Source: a candidate division NC10 bacterium SPGG6 (lineage in GTDB: Bacteria; Methylomirabilota; Methylomirabilia; Methylomirabilales; CSP1-5). From it: DNA of 11,454 nucleotides. A model generated the notes under the pieces. That model had not been told where the DNA came from. It made no database searches and saw only the letters and a program-made list of their open reading frames with translations. The position numbers were made by a program, and so were the translations under genes. Positions 7,046 to 11,454 of the stretch are shown piece by piece. The stretch covers positions 1-11,454 of the forward strand of contig LXTG01000043.1 of the NCBI GenBank assembly GCA_001643535.1, written 5' to 3'. Position 1 is the stretch's first letter; the number at the start of each line of letters is the position of its first letter.

Positions 7046-7315
7046 TCAAAGCTGTTTGTACAGGTAGGCCCCCAAGAGGAGCCCCATCAAGCTGGCGATA
7101 TTGATGCGGACGGTGAAACCGAAAGTCAGGGAAAGGATCTTGAGGTCTAATGTAGCGGGAGGATCAAGACCGGGGGTGATCCCTTGCGCAAAGACCCGGG
7201 CGAGAATGCCGCCGGGAAAGAGGTACGCAATAAGTTCTCCCAGGGCCGCACCAATGATGGCCCCCAGGATGATGATCACTACAAAAGCGGTCGTCCCTGC
7301 CGGTTTTCTCGCCAG
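7046..7315 (-). CDS. Small DUF4321-type membrane protein with a probable CUG start
   Basis: The protein is small and hydrophobic with two or three membrane segments: VVIIILGAIIGAALGELIAY near the N-terminus, a linker, then LDLKILSLTFGFTVRINIAS and LMGLLLGAYLYKQL at the C-terminus. The LDLxILxLTFGxxxxINIAS pattern is what I recognise as DUF4321; its function is unknown. The only standard start codon is GTG at 7279-7277, giving 77 residues, but it has no ribosome site and cuts into the first helix. A CTG at 7315-7313 lies 8 bases after a perfect AGGAGG (7329-7324) and adds LARKPAGTTAFV, giving 89 residues with the basic N-terminus expected before the helix. The in-frame stop at 7381-7379 leaves no ATG, GTG or TTG further upstream. 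I therefore prefer CTG; the conservative call is 7046-7279. Confidence 0.72.
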   Translation of the reverse strand: MARKPAGTTAFVVIIILGAIIGAALGELIAYLFPGGILARVFAQGITPGLDPPATLDLKILSLTFGFTVRINIASLMGLLLGAYLYKQL

Positions 7316-7423
7316 GCCCCCGTCCTCCTCGCACGCGCAGACGGTTCTATCTTCACATTTTGAAGTCCAACGGGTTCTTTATGCTGTCATGAAAGAGAGG
7401 TAGATGCAAGGGGGAAAGTGAGA

Positions 7424-8953
7424 TTATGACGGGGGCGGACTCAGGGACGCCAGGTGCGTCACCAGGGCTTCCGCCAGACTCGGGATGGTAAACGCGGAAG
7501 GAATGACGTCCGCGGCGAGGCCATAGTGGGTCGCCGTCTCGGCGGTGATCGGCCCGATACAGGCAATGGTCACACCCTTGAGCAGCGCCGGCAGATCCTC
7601 CCCGCGAAACATCTCGGCGAAGCTGACCACCGTCGAGGAGCTGGTGAAGGTCACCGCATCGATCTGTCCGGCCTGCAAGAGACCCACGACCGCTCCGGCC
7701 TGGTCGGCCACTTGCATGGTTCGATAGACGGGTACAATCTCGACATGGGCTCCCCGCTCTCGAAGCCCGGCAGGCAGCGCCTCCCGCGCCTCCGCGGCCC
7801 TAGGGACGAGGAAACGCACCCCATGCAGATCTCTATCCAATCCCTCCAGGATCGCCTCGGCGCGGTATTCGTCCGGTACCAAGTCCGGGCGGAGCCCCGC
7901 CCCTTCCAAGGCGGCTGCCGTCGCCGGACCAATGGTCGCTACCCGAATGCCGTAGAGCACCCGGAGGTCTCCTCCCCTTTCCCGGAGGCGCCCGAGAAAG
8001 AAGCGAACGCCGTTGGCGCTGGTGAAGATCACCCAATGATAGCCGCCGATGCGTTCGAGACATTGATCCAGAGCCGTCCAGTCTTCTGGCGGAAGGATGG
8101 CAATGGTCGGGCACTCAATCACTTCCGCCCCGTAGCCTTCCAAGAGCTCTGCAAAATCACTCTGTTGCTCTCGGGCCCGGGTCACTACAATCCGTCGACC
8201 GAACAGGGGTTTATCTTCAAACCACCCGAGGCGATCGCGAAGCCTCACCACCTCCCCCACCAGGATAATGGCGGGTGGACGAACAGTTTTTGCTCTCTCC
8301 ACAATATCGCGTAGGGTTCCCGTGACCGTCTGCTGCAATGGCCACGTGCCCGACCGAATGACCGCTACCGGCGTCTCCGGGCTCCGTCCGTGCTCTAGGA
8401 GCCTCTCCACGATCTCGGAGAGGCGGCTCACCCCCATCAGGAAAACGACCGTGCCGATGCCAGAGAGGGCCCGCCAATCGATCCCCGGTCCCTCCCTGGC
8501 TGGGCGGCCGGCGACAAACGCCACGCTGGAGGTCAGATCGCGGTGGGTGAGCGGGATACCGGCGTAGGCGGGAACCGCAATGGCAGAGGTCACACCCGGC
8601 ACGATCTCGAAGGGGACTCCCGCCTCGACTAACGCCTCTGCCTCCTCCCCCCCTCTACCAAAGATGAAAGGATCTCCCCCTTTGAGCCGCACCACCATCC
8701 GGCCCCCGAGGGCCCGCTCGATCACGAGACGATTGATCTCCTCTTGAGGTAGGCGATGTTCCCCTGCCTGTTTCCCCACACAGATCCGCTCGGCAGCGGG
8801 GGGGGCGTAGGCGAGAAGGCGCTCATTGACCAGGTAGTCGTAAATGACCACATCGGCGCATTCTAGGCAGCGCTTCCCCTTCAGGGTGAGGAGGCCGGGG
8901 TCCCCCGGGCCAGCCCCCACGAGGAATACTTTTCCTTTCGGTTCAGGGTTCAT
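7424..8953 (-). CDS. cobA-hemD: Fused uroporphyrinogen-III C-methyltransferase / uroporphyrinogen-III synthase (CobA-HemD)
   Basis: This bifunctional cytoplasmic enzyme closes hydroxymethylbilane to uroporphyrinogen III (HemD) and methylates it twice with S-adenosylmethionine to precorrin-2 (CobA/SUMT). Residues 8-245 are the SUMT domain: KVFLVGAGPGDPGLLTLKG, RLKGGDPFIFGRGGEE (89-104), VPGVTSAIAVPAYAGIPLTH (118-137) and a MG motif at about 173-174. Residues 250-505 are HemD, with RRIVVTRAREQ (253-263), FTSANGVRFF (310-319), ATIGPATA (339-346), TFTSSSTV (435-442) and CIGPITAETA (465-474). Such fusions are common outside Proteobacteria. The ATG at 8953 is the only start after an in-frame TGA two codons upstream; it lacks a clear ribosome site and lies inside the heptamer array, so codons 1-4 are repeat sequence. 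Confidence 0.95.
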   Translation of the reverse strand: MNPEPKGKVFLVGAGPGDPGLLTLKGKRCLECADVVIYDYLVNERLLAYAPPAAERICVGKQAGEHRLPQEEINRLVIERALGGRMVVRLKGGDPFIFGRGGEEAEALVEAGVPFEIVPGVTSAIAVPAYAGIPLTHRDLTSSVAFVAGRPAREGPGIDWRALSGIGTVVFLMGVSRLSEIVERLLEHGRSPETPVAVIRSGTWPLQQTVTGTLRDIVERAKTVRPPAIILVGEVVRLRDRLGWFEDKPLFGRRIVVTRAREQQSDFAELLEGYGAEVIECPTIAILPPEDWTALDQCLERIGGYHWVIFTSANGVRFFLGRLRERGGDLRVLYGIRVATIGPATAAALEGAGLRPDLVPDEYRAEAILEGLDRDLHGVRFLVPRAAEAREALPAGLRERGAHVEIVPVYRTMQVADQAGAVVGLLQAGQIDAVTFTSSSTVVSFAEMFRGEDLPALLKGVTIACIGPITAETATHYGLAADVIPSAFTIPSLAEALVTHLASLSPPPS

Positions 8954-9080
8954 AGTTCACAGTTCAGGGTTGATCGTTCATGGTTCATCGTTCAGGGTGA
9001 ATAGTAAATAGTCAATGGTCAATAGTTCGTACTCGACGATTGACGATTGACCGGTTGGCGGTCGTCGGTCGCCGGTCAAC
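8941..9080 (-). repeat. Degenerate 7-bp tandem array, 20 units, covering the hemC to cobA-hemD gap
   Basis: On the plus strand the 140 bases from 8941 divide into 20 heptamers with no break in phase. Eight are of the GTTCANN type (GTTCAGG, GTTCATA, GTTCACA and so on, 8941-8996). Four are of the GTCAATA type (8997-9024). A centre (GTTCGTA CTCGACG) follows, then two units with the complement (ATTGACG, ATTGACC), then four of the GGTCGTC type (9053-9080). The orientation flip lets 9011-9021 (GTCAATGGTCA) pair with 9041-9051 (TGACGATTGAC) at 10 of 11 positions. The array begins inside the first codons of cobA-hemD and ends 3 bases before the hemC stop, so it fills the gap. Confidence 0.8.
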
Positions 9081-9083
9081 GGA

Positions 9084-10031
9084 TCAGGGAGCGGCGGGAG
9101 GTTCGAAGGATATCCCCGAAAGCTCCTGAAGGATCCGATCAGCCCCACGCCGCAGCAGGTCTTCAGCCAGGCCGACCCCGATACCTTCCGCGAGAATGCT
9201 GGGTCCCTCTCGCTCCCCGCGGACCATCACCGTGCCGTCCGGCGCGGCCACCAGGGCCTTGAGACGAAGCTGATCCCCGTTGAGCTCAGCATGCGCGGCG
9301 ATGGGGACCTGGCATCCGCCCCCTAACCGCGCGAGGAAGGCCCGCTCAGCGCCGATCGTCAAGACACTCGGCCGGTGACTCATCGGTCCAACCAGATCAT
9401 GCATCTTCTGGTCCGTCGCCCGGATCTCCAGACCGAGGGCCCCCTGGCCGACGGCGGGGAGGCTTATCTCGGCCGGGAGGATCTCGGTGATCTCCTCCTG
9501 CCGGCCGAGACGATTAACCCCGGCCGTCGCAACAACCAACGCGTCCAGACCCTCGGACCCGAGCTTTCCGAGCCTGGTATCCAGGTTTCCCCGGAGAGGA
9601 ATCACCGTAAGGTCGGGCCGATAACGCAAGAGCTGAGCCTGTCGCCTCAGGCTGCTCGTGCCGATTCTGGCACCGGCCGGAAGGGCATCCAGTTTTATTC
9701 CCCGCCGGGAAATGAGGGCATCGGAGGGGTCTTCCCGCTCGAGAATGGCTGCGATCGTCAGGCCCGCGGCGGTCTCAGTCGGGACATCCTTCATGCTGTG
9801 CACCGCCAGATCCACCTGTTCCGCCTGAAGCGCCTCTTCGATCTCCTTAATGAAAAGCCCTTTCCCTCCCACTCGGGACAGGGGGATCTGGGCGAACTTG
9901 TCGCCGCTGGTTTTGATCTTCACCAGCACCGGCGCGAGCTCTGAATATCTGCGCCGTACCTCCGCGGCGACTCGCTCCGCTTGGACGACGGCAAGCGCAC
10001 TCCCCCTGGTGCCAATCCGGACTTCACGCAT
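9084..10031 (-). CDS. hemC: Hydroxymethylbilane synthase (porphobilinogen deaminase)
   Basis: HemC joins four porphobilinogens into hydroxymethylbilane in the cytoplasm, using a dipyrromethane primer bound to a cysteine. The 315-residue protein is complete. It has RIGTRGSALAVVQ at 5-17, GGKGLFIKEIEEAL (55-68), HSMKDVP with the catalytic aspartate D82, GTSSLRRQAQL (124-134), PLRGNLDTRLGKL (145-157), LPAVGQGALGLE (191-202) and LGGGCQVPIAAHA (236-248), in which C240 is the expected primer-binding cysteine. The ATG at 10031 has GGTGAGG just upstream, closer than ideal, and a hairpin-forming heptamer array begins 8 bases before it. A related array covers the gap after its stop, so 84-bp direct repeats bracket the gene. 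Confidence 0.97.
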   Translation of the reverse strand: MREVRIGTRGSALAVVQAERVAAEVRRRYSELAPVLVKIKTSGDKFAQIPLSRVGGKGLFIKEIEEALQAEQVDLAVHSMKDVPTETAAGLTIAAILEREDPSDALISRRGIKLDALPAGARIGTSSLRRQAQLLRYRPDLTVIPLRGNLDTRLGKLGSEGLDALVVATAGVNRLGRQEEITEILPAEISLPAVGQGALGLEIRATDQKMHDLVGPMSHRPSVLTIGAERAFLARLGGGCQVPIAAHAELNGDQLRLKALVAAPDGTVMVRGEREGPSILAEGIGVGLAEDLLRRGADRILQELSGISFEPPAAP

Positions 10032-10039
10032 GCCTCACC

Positions 10040-10123
10040 GTCAATAGTAAATAGTCAATGGTCAGTAGTTCGTACTCCACGAGTGACGATTGACTATTGA
10101 CCGGTCGTCGGTCATCGGTCGTC
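10040..10123 (-). repeat. Degenerate 7-bp tandem array, 12 units, in the hemA-hemC gap
   Basis: Twelve heptamers run in phase on the plus strand: GTCAATA, GTAAATA, GTCAATG, GTCAGTA, GTTCGTA, CTCCACG, AGTGACG, ATTGACT, ATTGACC, GGTCGTC, GGTCATC, GGTCGTC. They align without gaps to 8997-9080 at 70 of 84 bases. Bases 10051-10064 pair with 10084-10097 at 13 of 14 positions around a 19-base loop, and a shifted register (10040-10048 with 10093-10101, 9 bp perfect) is also possible. In the minus-strand RNA the hairpin ends 8 bases before the hemC start. It lies between the hemA stop and the hemC start and takes up most of the gap. Confidence 0.8.
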
Positions 10124-10128
10124 GGGGA

Positions 10129-11400
10129 TCAGTCTTCGTCATGCAGGCCAAAGAGCCGGCGCAAGGCACTCACATAGAGCAGGCCGTCCCGGTTGACGGA
10201 CTGGCGTTTCAGCTCGGTGGTGGGGTGGTGCAGGATTTTGTTGACGATGCCTTGGGCCAACGTCCGCACCACGTCTTGCTGAGCCGGGCTGAGGTCCGGT
10301 AGCCGGCCCAGCGCCCTCTCCAGCTCTACCTCCCGGATCTCCTCCAATCGCCGCCGGAGCGTCACGATCGTGGGGACCACCTCCAGACTCTGCAACCACC
10401 GCTGAAAACTCGCCACCGCCCGTTCGATCAAGAGCTCCGCGTGCGCCGCCTCCTGCTGTCGCGCCTGGCGATGGGCGGCCACCACTCCCTCGAGGTCATC
10501 GATGTCGTACAGATAGACGTTGTCGATTGCGTTCACCGCCGGGTCAATGTCGCGAGGGACCGCGATGTCAATCAGGAAGAGCGGGCGGTTGCGTCGCAGA
10601 CGAATGAGCTCCTCCACGTCGGCCTGGTGCAACAGATAATGCGGGGCAGCGGTGGAGCTGATCACGATATCGGCTTGGCGTAACTCGTCCCGAATGTGGT
10701 CGAACCGGACCGCCCGGCCTTCAAGTCGGGCCGCCACTTCCACGGCCCGGTCGAAGTTCCGATGGGCGACCAAGACCGGCTGGACCCCCTCACTCCGCAG
10801 GTGCCGGGCCGCCAGCTCCGCCATCTCCCCAGCCCCCAGGACGAGGACTCGCCGACCCTGGAGCTCCCCGAAGATCGTCTTGGCCAGCCCGATGGCCGCG
10901 GACGGGATCGAGACGGGAGAATTCCCAATCCCCGTCTCCGTCCGGACCTTCTTGGCCACCCCCAAGGCCCGGGTCATCAAGGCGTTCAGGACCGGACCGG
11001 TCGCCGCCTGGGCCTGGGCCATCTGGTAGGCCGCCTTCACCTGATTGAGAATCTGGGATTCCCCGAGGACCATCGAATCCAGGCTGGCGGCCACGCGAAA
11101 TGCATGACGGACAGCAGCCTCTTGCTGGTGGTAGTACAACCTCTCCTTAAAGAGGGCGAGCGGGGTCCGGGTCTCCGCCGCCAGGAGTTCAGGAATCGCC
11201 GCCTGGACCTGCGCCGGATCATGGGTAACAGCATAGACCTCCACTCGGTTGCAGGTCGACAGAACCATCCGCTCGAGCACCGCTGCCTCCTTCCCCAAGA
11301 GCTCGAAAAAGGCTGGCAGCGCTGTCTCGGGGATGTGGAGGCGTTCCCGAATTTCCACCGGCGCCGTCGTGTGATTGAGCCCTACCGTCAGAATCACCAT
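10129..11400 (-). CDS. hemA: Glutamyl-tRNA reductase
   Basis: HemA reduces glutamyl-tRNA(Glu) with NADPH to glutamate-1-semialdehyde, the first committed step of C5-route tetrapyrrole synthesis. The 423-residue protein has the usual three parts. The catalytic domain has VGLNHTTAPVEIRE (6-19), the catalytic cysteine C50 in VLSTCNRVEVY, H99 in VRHAFRVAASLDSMVLGE, and ESQILNQVK. The NADPH-binding domain has VLVLGAGEMAELAARHL (185-201) and DIVISSTAAPHY, followed by LIDIAVPRDIDPAV. The C-terminal dimerisation helix ends the protein. The ATG at 11400 follows the upstream stop by 3 bases, so it is translated behind the CcsA-like gene; its own ribosome site is poor (GGGGG about 10 bases upstream), which suits translational coupling. 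Confidence 0.97.
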   Translation of the reverse strand: MVILTVGLNHTTAPVEIRERLHIPETALPAFFELLGKEAAVLERMVLSTCNRVEVYAVTHDPAQVQAAIPELLAAETRTPLALFKERLYYHQQEAAVRHAFRVAASLDSMVLGESQILNQVKAAYQMAQAQAATGPVLNALMTRALGVAKKVRTETGIGNSPVSIPSAAIGLAKTIFGELQGRRVLVLGAGEMAELAARHLRSEGVQPVLVAHRNFDRAVEVAARLEGRAVRFDHIRDELRQADIVISSTAAPHYLLHQADVEELIRLRRNRPLFLIDIAVPRDIDPAVNAIDNVYLYDIDDLEGVVAAHRQARQQEAAHAELLIERAVASFQRWLQSLEVVPTIVTLRRRLEEIREVELERALGRLPDLSPAQQDVVRTLAQGIVNKILHHPTTELKRQSVNRDGLLYVSALRRLFGLHDED

Positions 11401-11403
11401 GGC

Positions 11404-11454
11404 TCAGCTGCCCCCGTGGGGAGTGCCCAGCAGCACACTCATCCCCACAAACGC
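11404..11454 (-). CDS. C-terminal end of a probable cytochrome c assembly (CcsA/HemX-like) membrane protein
   Basis: Only the last 16 codons and a TGA stop are in the window. The visible end, AFVGMSVLLGTPHGGS, resembles the final hydrophobic helix and G(x)H tail of CcsA/HemX-type proteins, which often stand directly upstream of hemA. The frame runs off the right edge without a stop. The match is short, so the name rests mainly on position. The stop is 3 bases before the hemA ATG, which implies cotranscription. Confidence 0.45.
   Translation of the reverse strand, partial: AFVGMSVLLGTPHGGS

Noticed and set aside
7351..7365. Hairpin CTTCACATTTTGAAG after cobA-hemD as a terminator
   Set aside because: The stem is only 5 bp and AT-rich with no T-tract, and it lies in the open reading frame upstream of the DUF4321-type start.
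7424..8953. CysG-type siroheme synthase
   Set aside because: The partner of the SUMT domain is a C-terminal HemD domain; the N-terminal NAD-binding dehydrogenase/ferrochelatase domain of CysG is absent.
8941..10123. CRISPR array
   Set aside because: Units are 7 bases and contiguous with no unique spacers between conserved repeats, and no cas genes are nearby.
8997..10123. Insertion sequence or composite transposon around hemC
   Set aside because: The flanking copies are direct, non-coding and made of heptamers; there is no transposase, no terminal inverted repeats and no target duplication.

Overview
The window is a gene-dense, GC-rich bacterial chromosome segment. Twelve protein genes can be supported. 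Eleven lie on the minus strand, two of them cut by the window edges, and one small gene lies on the plus strand. No gene-free stretch exceeds about 140 bases. There are no rRNA or tRNA genes, transposases, phage genes or CRISPR arrays. Tetrapyrrole synthesis by the C5 (glutamyl-tRNA) route, a CobA-HemD fusion, a CcsA-like protein upstream of hemA, a DUF4321-type membrane protein and heptanucleotide arrays between genes suggest an anaerobic or microaerophilic non-model lineage. NC10/Methylomirabilota, Nitrospirota or a former deltaproteobacterial group would all fit. This placement is inference from gene style only.

Layout, read right to left in the direction of transcription. (1) 11454-7046 is a tetrapyrrole block: the end of a probable CcsA/HemX-like protein, hemA, hemC, a cobA-hemD fusion, then a small DUF4321-type membrane protein that seems to start at a CUG codon. 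HemA, HemC and the HemD half take glutamyl-tRNA to uroporphyrinogen III; the CobA half diverts it to precorrin-2 and so towards siroheme, heme d1 or cobalamin. hemB is not in the window. (2) 7045-6382 is ubiX with its own candidate promoter. (3) 6113-6376 is a plus-strand gene for an 87-residue conserved-looking protein, divergent from ddl and convergent with ubiX. (4) 6013-4910 is ddl, D-alanine-D-alanine ligase. (5) 4887-258 is an ion-transport unit behind a good candidate promoter: a PhoU-like DUF47 protein, a PiT-type phosphate transporter, TrkA and TrkH. (6) 244-1 is a Tat translocase subunit gene of the TatA/B family, with its own candidate promoter, cut by the left edge.

The most unusual structure is a set of degenerate 7-bp tandem arrays that fill three gaps between genes: 8941-9080 (20 units in unbroken phase), 10040-10123 (12 units) and 4131-4186 (8 units of another heptamer). 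In each, the heptamer orientation flips near the middle, so each can fold into a hairpin, and each abuts or contains the start codon of the downstream gene (cobA-hemD, hemC, pit). Two of them flank hemC as 84-bp direct repeats that align without gaps at 70 of 84 positions.
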